From Cyclobacteriaceae bacterium (GTDB lineage: Bacteria > Bacteroidota > Bacteroidia > Cytophagales > Cyclobacteriaceae), in assembly GCA_019638395.1 (NCBI GenBank), contig JAHBTX010000006.1, forward strand, positions 245,704 to 309,703: DNA of 64,000 bases, given 5' to 3'. Made by a program: the position numbers and the translations under genes. Shown piece after piece: positions 50,601-58,912 of this stretch; the stretch's first letter is position 1; the number at the start of each line of letters is the position of its first letter. The notes under the pieces are model-generated. The model was given only the letters and a program-made list of their open reading frames with translations. It was not told the origin of the DNA and did not search any database.

Positions 50601-50786
50601 CTAACTGTGTCTTACACCTTGCCTAAGATGAAATACTTCAAAGACATTAAAGTGTATGGCCGGGCACAAAACCTCAGAATCTGGAGCCCTTGGAAAGGAT
50701 TGGATCCGGAGGATAATAACAATATCAGTTTGAATGAATATCCGAATCCAAGAATGTTTGTGTTTGGTGTAGATTTTTCTTTCTAA
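47682..50786 (+). CDS. SusC/RagA-type TonB-dependent outer-membrane transporter
   Basis: From ATG 47682 the product is 1034 residues. It has a signal peptide (MKKILQNGIFLLVLTFSFES, ending FAQ), a carboxypeptidase-regulatory-like domain (TVSGKVTSAEDGSELPGVNV), a plug with SLDQSLQGRVAGVLVNSGSG and the SusC-specific RGANGVIVITTRKG, then a large barrel ending PNPRMFVFGVDFSF. Such proteins form the channel of a SusCD complex that imports oligosaccharides or peptides. The SusD partner follows 18 bases later. No glycoside hydrolase, sulfatase, peptidase or regulator gene is linked, so the substrate cannot be inferred. Confidence 0.95.
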   Translation: MKKILQNGIFLLVLTFSFESFAQDRTVSGKVTSAEDGSELPGVNVVLKGTAIGVSTDAQGRYSLSIPASGATLVFSFIGLKTEEVAVGNRSVVDLRMQSDATQLAEVIVTETGYSQERKFIGSAATLKGDITERAPMASLDQSLQGRVAGVLVNSGSGQPGSSATVRIRGVQSISGAGAQPLYVIDGVPVLGDLSGINVNDIVSQTILKDGVASALYGARGANGVIVITTRKGQAGVNSIDFRTQVGVSMQPPPQNFNMMNTAQTLEYEERLGLAGFGITGPGWQYSPQHPTYAAQTEAEKARRDGLLAGFRDNNLNFADILFRNGVSKTNELVARGGTDKSRYFTSFNVFDQDGFAEGSNFTRYTGRVNVDQELGKLTVNLSSTITSSETTSSVGDWLGNSPGNPFQIVWRAKPYEQVYKDDGSLDFGASAALTPRNIANAIERQQNTIFRQKDLRVLGALALKYEIIKGLSVRNSFGVDMNTSQGMYSINPNSFVGSQQTQNSGYHTEAVLNRSQIINTTSLNFSKILRDKHEVEAGAFFEAIKVSNNGFGYQLFNLDKRLTQTGQGAGNIPTTTGQTNYPQNGNGAKSQYGIRSYFGTTRYTYADKYTINLNARMDGTSRILNENNKEVFTWSVGLGWDAINEQFMQSQNIITDLKVRATYGEVANIGSISNNNYGLVGTFFNVPNYLGPQLPTFGTSTAFAGSSIAGLVPTTPGNPELKIETVNKYNVGFDIGIFNRANLVVDFYKNVTVDLFVSQPLSATTGFGGTSLPINAGQMSNKGVEVTLTGDIYRHGDWAIDANWNHAINVNNIDDLGAVNEYPLGTFLIRKGLPYGSHYTYDYVGADPATGQPIYRKEDGTTTFSQADAGQVAKFGTFLPKHTGGFGVSGRYKKLQVSTFFTYQFDVVRSNNVWSWVTRGIPGYINAVGQVTDLLTDQWLQPGDQKFYQSPAYDRGFTSTDLMDAKFLRFRELTVSYTLPKMKYFKDIKVYGRAQNLRIWSPWKGLDPEDNNNISLNEYPNPRMFVFGVDFSF

Positions 50787-50804
50787 CGAAAATTTTTTGA
50801 AACT

Positions 50805-52253
50805 ATGAAAAAGAAGTTCTCATTCTTATTAATAATAATAGCACTGTGGAGTAGTTCGTGTAACGACTACCTTGATTTTCGGGAAACCGATTTGATAGCC
50901 GGGGATGTTGCTCTCCAAACTGTACAAAACAATGAGTCTGCAGTTATTGGTGCTTATGGCGGATTGTCTAATTTAATGGCAGTTCTATTGAATTCTGTTT
51001 TTTCTGATGAGGTTAAAACAGCCGGTGAATTTTACAATGCTGCAACCGTTCACGAATGGCAATATGGACCACAAGATATTTCAATCCGTGATACTTACAC
51101 TGCCATTAACCCTCAGTATCAGATGATCGATCGTGTTAACCGGGTTTTAGCGCGTGTAGATGTGGCTGATTCAACCAGGGCTGGTGATAATACGCTTCGT
51201 GCAAGGTTAAAAGGCGAGGCACTATTCTTGAGGGCTTATGCACATTTCGAATTATTCCGCTTTTATTGTGCTAAGTATTCACCTTCTGCTGTTGCTATGC
51301 CATACATGGAAAGTCCATCGATGGCTCCACAAGCCAGAATTACTATGGATACTTATTTCCAGAAGTTAAATCAGGATATTACAGCAGCTAAAGCGTTACT
51401 TCCAAATAACCTAACGGATATAAATAGAGCTAATGTAGCTGCTGCAAATGGATTACATGCACGCATAGCTCTTTATACGGAGGATTGGGCCGCTGCTGAG
51501 ACGTATGCTACTAACTACATTAATACGACAGGATTGGGTCTTGCAACAACTGCCAACTTTGCAGGTATTTGGACTGATGCCAATACTGCGGAACAAGCTT
51601 TCAGAACGGTTAGAACACCTACTATGGCCAGAATTGGAAGTTTATACAGAGCAACTTCAGCCAGTGCTTCTAACATTGGTACAATTACATGGACAGTGAG
51701 TAACAAACTCTATGATGCTTATGGAACAACTGATATTCGGAGAGCAGCTTATTTCCTTACTGAGCCGCTATTAGCTGCTAACAACAGACCAAATGCTGAT
51801 CGCCCTGGTTTAATTATCAGAAAATATGCGGGTGGTACTTATGGAAGCGGAACCGAAAACTCGGCTAATGGAAAACTAATGCGTACTTCTGAAATGTACT
51901 TGATCAGAGCTGAGGCCCGTGCCGAACAAAATAAAATTACCGGTGCAAACAGTGCCGAGAGTGACCTGAACGCTCTAAGAGCAAACAGAATAACTGATCA
52001 TGTTGATATTGTACTTGCTACTAAAGAGCAAGCCATTGACGAAATCATGTTGGAGAGATTTAAAGAGTTAGCTTTTGAAGGTCATCGGTTTTGGGACCTG
52101 AAGCGCAGAGGATTAGCAGTTTCCAGATTGGCTGCCGATGCTCCGTCAGCAGCATCTTCTACTTTACCAGCAAATGATTTTAGGTTTGCCTTGCCAATTC
52201 CGTTAACGGAGATGCAAGCAAACTCTTTAATGACACAGAATCAAGGTTATTAA
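50805..52253 (+). CDS. SusD/RagB-family substrate-binding lipoprotein
   Basis: The 482-residue lipoprotein has a signal peptide ending LIIIALWSSSCNDYL with the lipid Cys at about 19. SusD-type TPR helices follow (RLKGEALFLRAYAHFELFRF, about 126-145) and the RagB/SusD C-terminal signature (MRTSEMYLIRAEARAEQNKI, then EIMLERFKELAFEGHRFWDL). It caps the SusC barrel at the cell surface and captures ligand. The ligand is unknown. A hairpin terminator follows at 52273, closing a two-gene operon. Confidence 0.95.
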   Translation: MKKKFSFLLIIIALWSSSCNDYLDFRETDLIAGDVALQTVQNNESAVIGAYGGLSNLMAVLLNSVFSDEVKTAGEFYNAATVHEWQYGPQDISIRDTYTAINPQYQMIDRVNRVLARVDVADSTRAGDNTLRARLKGEALFLRAYAHFELFRFYCAKYSPSAVAMPYMESPSMAPQARITMDTYFQKLNQDITAAKALLPNNLTDINRANVAAANGLHARIALYTEDWAAAETYATNYINTTGLGLATTANFAGIWTDANTAEQAFRTVRTPTMARIGSLYRATSASASNIGTITWTVSNKLYDAYGTTDIRRAAYFLTEPLLAANNRPNADRPGLIIRKYAGGTYGSGTENSANGKLMRTSEMYLIRAEARAEQNKITGANSAESDLNALRANRITDHVDIVLATKEQAIDEIMLERFKELAFEGHRFWDLKRRGLAVSRLAADAPSAASSTLPANDFRFALPIPLTEMQANSLMTQNQGY

Positions 52254-52272
52254 TTTGATTTTAAAGTGAATT

Positions 52273-52301
52273 AAAAAGGCTATCCGTTTGGGTAGCCTTT
52301 C
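52273..52301 (+). terminator. Rho-independent terminator after SusD gene
   Basis: AAAGGCTA and TAGCCTTT form an 8-bp stem around TCCGTTTGGG, with A-rich sequence before and CTTATTTCTTT after. It also serves the convergent hldD gene from the other side, though its minus-strand tail is A/T mixed. Confidence 0.8.
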
Positions 52302-52345
52302 TTATTTCTTTCTATCAAGAGAAATGGAATAAGTAGATTTCAGAA

Positions 52346-53305
52346 TCAATATAAGCCTTGCCCAATAATTTTAACATAGTCAGCCACTCCTTGTTCCAAT
52401 TTTGTAAACTCCTTATCAAAACCTACAGCCCTCAACTTTTCCATCTTAGCCTCGGTAAAATATTGATACTTGTCCCGAATATCCACCGGAGTGTCAATAT
52501 AGTCGATGTTAACAGGCTTATTTAAAGTTTTAAAAACAGCTGTTGCCAAATCATTAAAGGTGCGTGCCTGGCCCGAGCCAAGATTATAGATGCCTGAATT
52601 TTTACGATGATGCATGAAGAATAAACATACATCGGCAACATCCTTCACATAAACAAAATCACGCTTTTGCTCACCATCGCTATAATCAGAATGGTGCGAT
52701 TTAAATAATTTCATTTTGCCGGTTTGCGAAATCTGGTTGTAGGCATGCCAGATAACCGATGCCATCCTACCTTTATGATATTCGTTGGGACCATACACAT
52801 TAAAGAATTTCAATCCAGCCCAAAAGAAAGGCTTTTCCGGTTGCTGCAAGGCCCATACATCAAACTCTTGCTTCGATACGCCATAAGGATTGAGTGGCTT
52901 TAACAGAGGGATTTTAGATTCGTCATCGTTATACCCCAACTCGCCTAAGCCGTAGGTCGCAGCAGACGATGCGTAAACCAACGGTAGTTGATATTTACAA
53001 CAGCGTTTCCAGATTTCTTTGGTGTACCCGGTATTTAGTGCATGTAATAAATCAAGATTAAATTCTGCAGTGTCTGTTCGGGCACCAATGTGAAAAATAA
53101 ACTCTACAGTTTCATAATTCGCGTCCAGCCAGTTCAGAAACAAATCCCGGTCTATACGGTCTTTGACCTTTGTTCCAATCAGGTTTTTGTTCTTGGCTTC
53201 GTTATTAAATTTATCAACAGCAACGATGGCATTGTAGTTATCCTGATTTAATCGTTGGATCAGGTAACTTCCAATAAAACCCGCAGCCCCGGTAACAACT
53301 ATCAT
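52346..53305 (-). CDS. hldD: ADP-L-glycero-D-manno-heptose 6-epimerase HldD
   Basis: The 319-residue extended short-chain dehydrogenase has the NADP-binding IVVTGAAGFIGSYLIQRLNQ, FIHIGARTDT-like strand (FIFHIGARTDTAEF), the catalytic YGVSK (Tyr and Lys about 142-146) and GLKFFNVYGPNEYHKGRMAS typical of HldD/RfaD. It makes the heptose of the lipopolysaccharide inner core in the cytoplasm. It is the last gene before the SusCD terminator and diverges from queD, with lpxB nearby, another lipopolysaccharide gene. The length is normal. Confidence 0.94.
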   Translation of the reverse strand: MIVVTGAAGFIGSYLIQRLNQDNYNAIVAVDKFNNEAKNKNLIGTKVKDRIDRDLFLNWLDANYETVEFIFHIGARTDTAEFNLDLLHALNTGYTKEIWKRCCKYQLPLVYASSAATYGLGELGYNDDESKIPLLKPLNPYGVSKQEFDVWALQQPEKPFFWAGLKFFNVYGPNEYHKGRMASVIWHAYNQISQTGKMKLFKSHHSDYSDGEQKRDFVYVKDVADVCLFFMHHRKNSGIYNLGSGQARTFNDLATAVFKTLNKPVNIDYIDTPVDIRDKYQYFTEAKMEKLRAVGFDKEFTKLEQGVADYVKIIGQGLY

Positions 53306-53366
53306 AAACTTTTTTTCCGAGCAAGTTACACAAAACCAGCATCAGCCGCGACTGATTTATCTGTCG

Positions 53367-53374
53367 TATATTTG
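53367..53374 (+). promoter_or_regulatory. Probable -7 promoter element for queD-lpxB
   Basis: TATATTTG fits TAnnTTTG exactly and lies 17 bases before the queD ATG. A clear -33 motif is not seen. Confidence 0.5.
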
Positions 53375-53391
53375 TAAATCGTTTTAGAAGT

Positions 53392-53811
53392 ATGGTTTAC
53401 GTAAGTAGAAAAGAACATTTTAATGCGGCTCATAAACTTTACAACCCTGCTTGGAGTAAAGAAAAGAACGCAGAAGTTTTTGGCCCGTGTGCCAACGAAA
53501 ACTGGCATGGTCATAATTTCGACCTGATTGTTACAGTAAAGGGTATGCCTGATCCGGAAACGGGATTTGTAATCGATTTGAAAAAATTAAGCACACTAAT
53601 TCGCAAACAGGTAATTGAAAGACTTGATCATAAAAACCTTAATCTCGATGTGGATTTTATGCAGGGTAAATTAGCAAGTTGCGAAACACTTGTGGTTGAG
53701 ATCTGGAAAATTCTTCAACCTGAAATTAAAACAATCAGTAAATACGGAGTGCTGCATGCTATTCGGTTGTACGAAACACCTCGTAATTATGTGGAGTATT
53801 TTGGCGAATAA
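53392..53811 (+). CDS. queD: 6-carboxy-5,6,7,8-tetrahydropterin synthase QueD
   Basis: The 139-residue protein has the QueD/PTPS pattern: zinc-binding His in HFNAAHKL and in NWHGHNFDL, Cys in FGPCANEN, the FVIDLKKLSTLIR segment and DHKNLN. It acts before QueE in queuosine synthesis, on dihydroneopterin triphosphate. The gene is 11 bases before lpxB, so they probably share a transcript, although their pathways differ. Sepiapterin-forming homologues exist, but QueE in the same window favours QueD. Confidence 0.92.
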   Translation: MVYVSRKEHFNAAHKLYNPAWSKEKNAEVFGPCANENWHGHNFDLIVTVKGMPDPETGFVIDLKKLSTLIRKQVIERLDHKNLNLDVDFMQGKLASCETLVVEIWKILQPEIKTISKYGVLHAIRLYETPRNYVEYFGE

Positions 53812-53822
53812 AGGTAACAACA

Positions 53823-54935
53823 TTGAGATATTACATCATAGCAGGTGAGCGTTCGGGCGATCTTCACGGCAGCAACCTTGTTAAAAGCTTAAGCCGGTTG
53901 CAACCAGAAGCTGTGTTTAGAGGTTTTGGTGGCGATGAAATGCAACACGCAGGGGTGGAGTTGGTGATGCACTATAATCAACTCGCATTTATGGGGTTTG
54001 AAGCCGTATTAAACTTTTTTAAGATTGCCAGGTACATGGCTGATTGTAAAAAAGATATTCTTCAATTTAAACCCGATGCTTTGATATTGATTGATTATGG
54101 AGGCTTTAATAGGCGTATCGCCAGCTTTGGTAAAGCAAATGGAATAAAAGTTCATTATTACATTCCACCAAAAGTGTGGGCTTGGCGGCAGAACAGGGCC
54201 TGGCAATTAAAAAAATCGGTGGATCACATGTATGTTATTCTTCCTTTTGAAAAAGAATTTTTTAAGAAATATAGTTTTGATGTTGACTATGTAGGTAATC
54301 CCGTATTGGATGCAATTCGATCGTTTAAGTCAACTAATCTTTTTTTGGAGCAACATAATCTTAAGTTGCAACAACCATTGGTAGCGCTGCTTCCCGGTAG
54401 TCGCACGCGCGAACTTCAAAAAATTGTACCCATAATGGCTGCCGTAGCGAAGGCTCAACCAACATTTCATTTTGTAGTAGCAGCCATTCATAACCTTTCG
54501 CCCGAACTTTACAAACCATTAACAGGATTGGCTAACGTTACCTTTGTTTATGATGCTACCTATGATTTATTGAAACACGCTTCTGCTGCTATTGTTACCT
54601 CCGGAACAGCCACCTTAGAGACTGCTTTGTTTAAGGTGCCACAGGTAGTTGTTTATAAAGCAGGCTACCTGGAATACCTCATAGCGGCACAAGTAGTAAA
54701 GGTTAAATTTATTTCGTTGGTTAATCTGATTGCCGGCAAGGAAGTAGTGAAAGAATTGATACAGGGTAATGCCTCGCCTGAACAAATAGAAAATGAACTA
54801 ACAAAATTGATAGAGCCGGGTAACTATCGCGAAAGCATGAAAAGTGCATACGAACAATTATACACCACACTCGATATTGGATCAGCTTCTGATAACACTG
54901 CACAATTGATTGTGAAGTATCAGGACAACCATTGA
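53823..54935 (+). CDS. lpxB: Lipid-A-disaccharide synthase LpxB
   Basis: The 370-residue glycosyltransferase begins at TTG 53823 with RYYIIAGERSGDLHGSNLVK. It contains MGFEAVLNF, YYIPPKVWAWRQNRAWQLKK, LPFEKEFFKKY and VALLPGSRTRELQKIVPIM, all family hallmarks. It joins UDP-diacylglucosamine and lipid X to make the lipid A disaccharide on the inner membrane's cytoplasmic face. The non-ATG start is supported by the conserved first residues and the AAAGG sequence upstream. It follows queD closely. Confidence 0.95.
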   Translation: MRYYIIAGERSGDLHGSNLVKSLSRLQPEAVFRGFGGDEMQHAGVELVMHYNQLAFMGFEAVLNFFKIARYMADCKKDILQFKPDALILIDYGGFNRRIASFGKANGIKVHYYIPPKVWAWRQNRAWQLKKSVDHMYVILPFEKEFFKKYSFDVDYVGNPVLDAIRSFKSTNLFLEQHNLKLQQPLVALLPGSRTRELQKIVPIMAAVAKAQPTFHFVVAAIHNLSPELYKPLTGLANVTFVYDATYDLLKHASAAIVTSGTATLETALFKVPQVVVYKAGYLEYLIAAQVVKVKFISLVNLIAGKEVVKELIQGNASPEQIENELTKLIEPGNYRESMKSAYEQLYTTLDIGSASDNTAQLIVKYQDNH

Positions 54936-54993
54936 TGGTTTAGCTTTTACCTCTGGTCATTTGGTCTTTTCCGCGCAGACCAACCAAATCAAC

Positions 54994-56229
54994 CTATGCT
55001 ACCTTCAGTTTGCTATAGTGCGACTTATTAAATTTCTCTTCCGCGTAAGCGCGATTAATTACGAGTCGGTCGGTTGTTTTGTCTGAGGGTAGTTCAAACA
55101 TGGCATCGTTTACAATGGCTTCGCAAATAGACCGAAGCCCACGGGCCCCTAATTTATAATCCATCGCTTTCTCAACAATAAAATCGAGCGCACCATCTTT
55201 AAACTCCAGTTCAATGTTTTCCATTTCAAACAACTTCTTATATTGTTTTACAAGGGCATTTTTGGGTTCGGTAAGAATTTTTCGCAGCGCGGTATGATCA
55301 AGCGGGTTCAGGAATGAAACTACAGGCAATCGGCCAATCAATTCCGGTATTAATCCAAACGATTTCAAATCCTGAGATGAAACAAACTGCAACAGGTTGT
55401 TCATATCTACATCGGCTGGGTTAATACTTTCAGATGATGCCGCAAAACCAAGCGGTCTTGTATTTAGTCGTTTGCCGATCAAGCGTGAAATCCCTTCAAA
55501 AGCACCACCACAAATAAACAAGATGTTCTCGGTGTTAACCGTAATCATTTTCTGATCAGGATGTTTACGGCCACCTTGTGGCGGCACGTTAACCGATGTT
55601 CCTTCCAGCAATTTCAATAATGCTTGTTGCACACCTTCCCCGCTTACATCGCGGGTAATAGATGGGTTATCGGATTTGCGGGCTATTTTATCAATTTCAT
55701 CAATGTAAACAATGCCGCGTTCAGCAGCTTCGGTATTGTAATCTGCGGCTTGCAACAAACGGGTTAAAATACTTTCCACATCTTCACCTACATATCCGGC
55801 TTCGGTAAGCACAGTAGCATCGGCAATACAAAAAGGTACTTGCAAAATTTTAGCAAGCGTTCGTGCTAAGTAGGTCTTTCCGGTACCGGTTTCACCTACC
55901 ATAATAATGTTCGATTTTTCAATCGTAATATCCGTATCAACCTTGCGCTGCATCAAGCGCTTGTAATGATTGTACACAGCCACTGCCATTACCCGCTTGG
56001 CTTCATCTTGCCCTATAACATACTCATCTAAAAATTTCTTGATTTCGCGGGGTTTTATCAATTTAAAATTGGGTAGTGCCCCGACTTCAACTTTATTCTT
56101 TTTTTCTTCCTGTAAAATCTGGCTGGCCTGGGTTACACACTTATCGCAAATGTGTGCGTGAATGCCTGATATCATCAGGTCCACATCTTTTTTGTTTCTT
56201 CCGCAGAACGAGCAGGTAACTTCAGCCAT
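54994..56229 (-). CDS. clpX: ATP-dependent Clp protease ATP-binding subunit ClpX
   Basis: The 411-residue unfoldase has the N-terminal zinc finger ([11 protein letters not shown] and HICDKC), Walker [14 protein letters not shown], Walker [14 protein letters not shown], the pore loop area ([10 protein letters not shown] region), sensor motif [12 protein letters not shown] and [17 protein letters not shown]. It selects substrates and feeds them to ClpP. It lies about 100 bases downstream of clpP in the same direction, with tig further upstream, the common tig-clpP-clpX order. Confidence 0.97.
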   Translation of the reverse strand: MAEVTCSFCGRNKKDVDLMISGIHAHICDKCVTQASQILQEEKKNKVEVGALPNFKLIKPREIKKFLDEYVIGQDEAKRVMAVAVYNHYKRLMQRKVDTDITIEKSNIIMVGETGTGKTYLARTLAKILQVPFCIADATVLTEAGYVGEDVESILTRLLQAADYNTEAAERGIVYIDEIDKIARKSDNPSITRDVSGEGVQQALLKLLEGTSVNVPPQGGRKHPDQKMITVNTENILFICGGAFEGISRLIGKRLNTRPLGFAASSESINPADVDMNNLLQFVSSQDLKSFGLIPELIGRLPVVSFLNPLDHTALRKILTEPKNALVKQYKKLFEMENIELEFKDGALDFIVEKAMDYKLGARGLRSICEAIVNDAMFELPSDKTTDRLVINRAYAEEKFNKSHYSKLKVA

Positions 56230-56331
56230 ATAATTCTTTTTTAGAAAGAGTTGATTAAAAGCAAATTAGCCAATGGCAAAGGTATGGTTTCCCTGTTGCA
56301 TTGGCTAATGTATTTTTAAACGCTTTGTTTG

Positions 56332-57024
56332 TTATTTCTTGCGCTCCAGTACCTCGTCAATCAAGCCATAAGCCTTGGCTTCGGCTGCCCGCATCCAATA
56401 ATCCCGATCAGAATCTTTGTCAATTTTTTCGTATGTCTGGCCGGTGTGTTTAGCTAAGATATTGTACAAATCCTGGCGCAATTCCAGCGTTTGCTTTAAT
56501 GAAATCTCCATGTCCTTAGAAGTACCCTGCATGCCAGCCGATGGCTGATGAATCATAATGCGTGCATGCGGTAACCCAGAGCGTTTTTTTGAAGCACCGG
56601 CCGCTAACAATACTGCGCCCATCGATGCTGCCATACCCGTGCAAATAGTAGCTACATCGGGGTTAACATACTGCATGGTATCGTAAATGCCCAGGCCGGC
56701 ATAAACCGAACCACCGGGACTATTTATATACATAATGATGTCTTTTTTTGGATCGGATGACTCCAGGAACAGAAGTTGGGCAGTAATCACATTGGCAACG
56801 TAATCATCCACAGCAGTACCAAAGAAAATAATCCGATCGGCCATCAGGCGCGAAAAAACATCAATAACGGTAGCCCGCATTTGGCGTTCCTCAACGATGT
56901 TGGGCGTCATGCCGGTTACCGTGTATGGGTTTTCATTCATGAATTTGGTATAACTGTCAAGCGAGTTGCCGCTCATACCCAGATGATGTACGGCAAATTT
57001 TCTGAATTCGTTGGATTGAGACAT
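56332..57024 (-). CDS. clpP: ATP-dependent Clp protease proteolytic subunit ClpP
   Basis: The 230-residue serine peptidase has the catalytic Ser in [16 protein letters not shown], His in [14 protein letters not shown] and Asp in [10 protein letters not shown], and [16 protein letters not shown]. About 25 extra residues precede the usual start region; [20 protein letters not shown] may be a propeptide. It forms the tetradecameric degradation chamber used by ClpX. The gap to tig (about 155 bases) contains tig's terminator, so clpP probably has its own promoter. Confidence 0.97.
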   Translation of the reverse strand: MSQSNEFRKFAVHHLGMSGNSLDSYTKFMNENPYTVTGMTPNIVEERQMRATVIDVFSRLMADRIIFFGTAVDDYVANVITAQLLFLESSDPKKDIIMYINSPGGSVYAGLGIYDTMQYVNPDVATICTGMAASMGAVLLAAGASKKRSGLPHARIMIHQPSAGMQGTSKDMEISLKQTLELRQDLYNILAKHTGQTYEKIDKDSDRDYWMRAAEAKAYGLIDEVLERKK

Positions 57025-57114
57025 ATTAATTTAAGCGGTTACTGATTTTTAGAAAGAGTCGTTTTAAATCTGATTTTTATTTTATTAAGTCAATGTTAGT
57101 AAGTAAAAACACAA

Positions 57115-57148
57115 TAAAAAAGCCCCATTTATTCAACAGGGCTTTTAT
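57115..57148 (-). terminator. Rho-independent terminator after tig
   Basis: On the minus strand AAAAGCCC pairs with GGGCTTTT around the loop TGTTGAATAAATG, followed by a T-run (TTTTTTATTG). It lies about 30 bases downstream of the tig stop codon and upstream of clpP. Confidence 0.85.
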
Positions 57149-57179
57149 AGAAACAGGAATATTTTTGTTTTAGTTCGAC

Positions 57180-58529
57180 TTAATGGCGGTGTGTTTCAGC
57201 GTGTTTTTTAAACTCTTCCAGCGAAACGGGTTTTTCTGTAACAGTTATGTTCTCTTTTATCACTTTCAGAATTTTATCGTGGCGTAGTTGGTTGTATATC
57301 TTCATAAAGTTTTCGCCTTTACCATCCTGCCCCGATAGATAATTGTTGGCAATATCATTTAGCTTGTCGCCCAATTGCGAAGCAATGGCAGGGCCACCAA
57401 ACTGATCCATAATAAATTGCTTAGCCTTTTCGCGTACCTCTTCGCCTTCCACTTTTATCGCTTTGTCATCGGCAATTTTATTTTTGATCAGATCCCACTT
57501 TAACGAATCGCGGTAAGCATTAAATTCTTTTTCCAAAACCGAATCGGTAACCTCGCCATTGCTGGAGTTCTTCAGCCAGCTTTTCAAAAAGGCTTCCGGC
57601 ATGGTAATCTTGGTGTTGTCAACATAGTAATGTTGAATTTCGTGATCCAACATGTGTTCTGTTTCGCGCTGGTAGTTTTCGCCTATGGTTGACTTTATCT
57701 TCTCGATAAATTCTTCTTCGGTTTTAATGGTGTTGGGGCCAAAAACCTTATCAAACAATTCCTGGCCAATGGCGGCAGGCTCTACTTTGCTAATGGTTGT
57801 AATTCTAAATGAATAAGTTCCTGCAGTTTTATCGGCTTCTTCTTCAGCCACGTTTAATGCCTGTGCTTTTGACTTCGCATCTTCGAACGTTTGGTTGATG
57901 TCAAATTCAATAACATCTTCTTTTTTACGGCCAATAAATTTTTTCTGTTCTTTTTTGGCCACTTTATCCAGAATAATATAAGAGCCTTTGTGTTCTGTTT
58001 GGCCAACTTTAGAAATTTCGCCATACAAGTTGCAACCTGCTTCGGTTACTTCCGGATAGGTAACATTTCCAAAACGTTGTCTTACATCTTCCAGTGTTTC
58101 GTTAATCACAGCCTTATCAACCGTAATCGGGTACGATGTTACTTTAACTTTACTGGAAAGTTCTACTTCAAAATCTTCAACCAGGCCAATCTGAAATTCA
58201 AATTCAAAATCTTTCTGCGAATCCCAGTCAATACCAAATGCCTTTTCCTGGTTTGGCATGGGGTCGCCCAAAATGCGCAACTTTTGATCTTTAATGTAGT
58301 CAGACACCGCGTGCGATACCACGTGGTTTACTTCTTCAACCAGAATAGATTTACCAAACATTTTCTTAATTACGCCCGAAGGCACTTTGCCTTGGCGGAA
58401 ACCCTTTATGTTGGCTTTGCGCGCATAGTCTTTTATTTTCTCTTCAACTTTTGGCTGGTAGTCGCTTTCGGTTAATGCAATCTTAATGATGCCATCTGTT
58501 GCGTTTTGCTTGTCAAGTGTAATGTTCAA
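57180..58529 (-). CDS. tig: Trigger factor (ribosome-associated chaperone)
   Basis: The 449-residue protein starts MNITLDKQNATDGIIKIALT and has the ribosome-docking signature GFRQGKVP in ANIKGFRQGKVPSGVIKKMF (about 38-57). A middle part corresponds to the peptidyl-prolyl isomerase region but lacks clear FKBP catalytic motifs, which is usual in Bacteroidota. A long helical C-terminal chaperone arm follows, and the tail is His-rich (KKHAETHRH). It binds nascent chains at the ribosome exit. It is the first of the tig-clpP-clpX group and lies downstream of tRNA-Leu, with a hairpin between. Confidence 0.93.
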   Translation of the reverse strand: MNITLDKQNATDGIIKIALTESDYQPKVEEKIKDYARKANIKGFRQGKVPSGVIKKMFGKSILVEEVNHVVSHAVSDYIKDQKLRILGDPMPNQEKAFGIDWDSQKDFEFEFQIGLVEDFEVELSSKVKVTSYPITVDKAVINETLEDVRQRFGNVTYPEVTEAGCNLYGEISKVGQTEHKGSYIILDKVAKKEQKKFIGRKKEDVIEFDINQTFEDAKSKAQALNVAEEEADKTAGTYSFRITTISKVEPAAIGQELFDKVFGPNTIKTEEEFIEKIKSTIGENYQRETEHMLDHEIQHYYVDNTKITMPEAFLKSWLKNSSNGEVTDSVLEKEFNAYRDSLKWDLIKNKIADDKAIKVEGEEVREKAKQFIMDQFGGPAIASQLGDKLNDIANNYLSGQDGKGENFMKIYNQLRHDKILKVIKENITVTEKPVSLEEFKKHAETHRH

Positions 58530-58573
58530 GGCACTTTTGAGTTTAATGTTTGCTGATTTAGACTATTAAAATC

Positions 58574-58610
58574 AAACCCTTTAGCTACAGGCCAAAGGGT
58601 TTGGGGTTTT
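58574..58610 (-). terminator. Hairpin terminator downstream of tRNA-Leu
   Basis: On the minus strand AAACCCTTT and AAAGGGTTT pair around GGCCTGTAGCT, followed by GATTTTAATAG. It would end the tRNA transcript before tig; the plus strand also has a T-run (TTTGGGGTTTT). Confidence 0.7.
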
Positions 58611-58613
58611 AAG

Positions 58614-58695
58614 TGCGCATGGAGGGACTCGAACCCCCACGCCTTGCGGCACTAGATCCTAAGTCTAGCGCGGCTGCCAATTACGCCACATGCGC
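58614..58695 (-). tRNA. tRNA-Leu, anticodon UAG
   Basis: The 82-nt RNA folds into a cloverleaf. The acceptor arms are GCGCATG (58695-58689) and CATGCGC (58621-58615) with discriminator A. The anticodon stem is CTAGA/TCTAG with loop CTTAGGA, giving anticodon TAG. A long variable arm (GCC-GCAA-GGC) is typical of leucine. The T loop is GGTTCGAGTCC. CCA is not encoded. Confidence 0.96.
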
Positions 58696-58912
58696 ATTTT
58701 TATTTGGCTCCTTCAAAAAATATGGTTGTCATGTAAAATCCCATACCTTAATCCAGATGTTTCGATGGCGTTCGAAACCATTCTGCCAAACTTCTGTTTT
58801 TCCCATTTTTGATTAAAAAAACCTGCTTTTTTATCAAAGGGAGTGCAAATTTAGGGATATTTCGTTATGATTAAAGGTCTGGATAAAAAATCGAATTTTT
58901 AATGTTAGGGTT

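Noticed and set aside
57891-58475. A 194-codon plus-strand frame
   Set aside because: It is antisense to the well-supported tig gene and is rich in Phe and Asn, as expected of a reversed Lys/Glu-rich gene.
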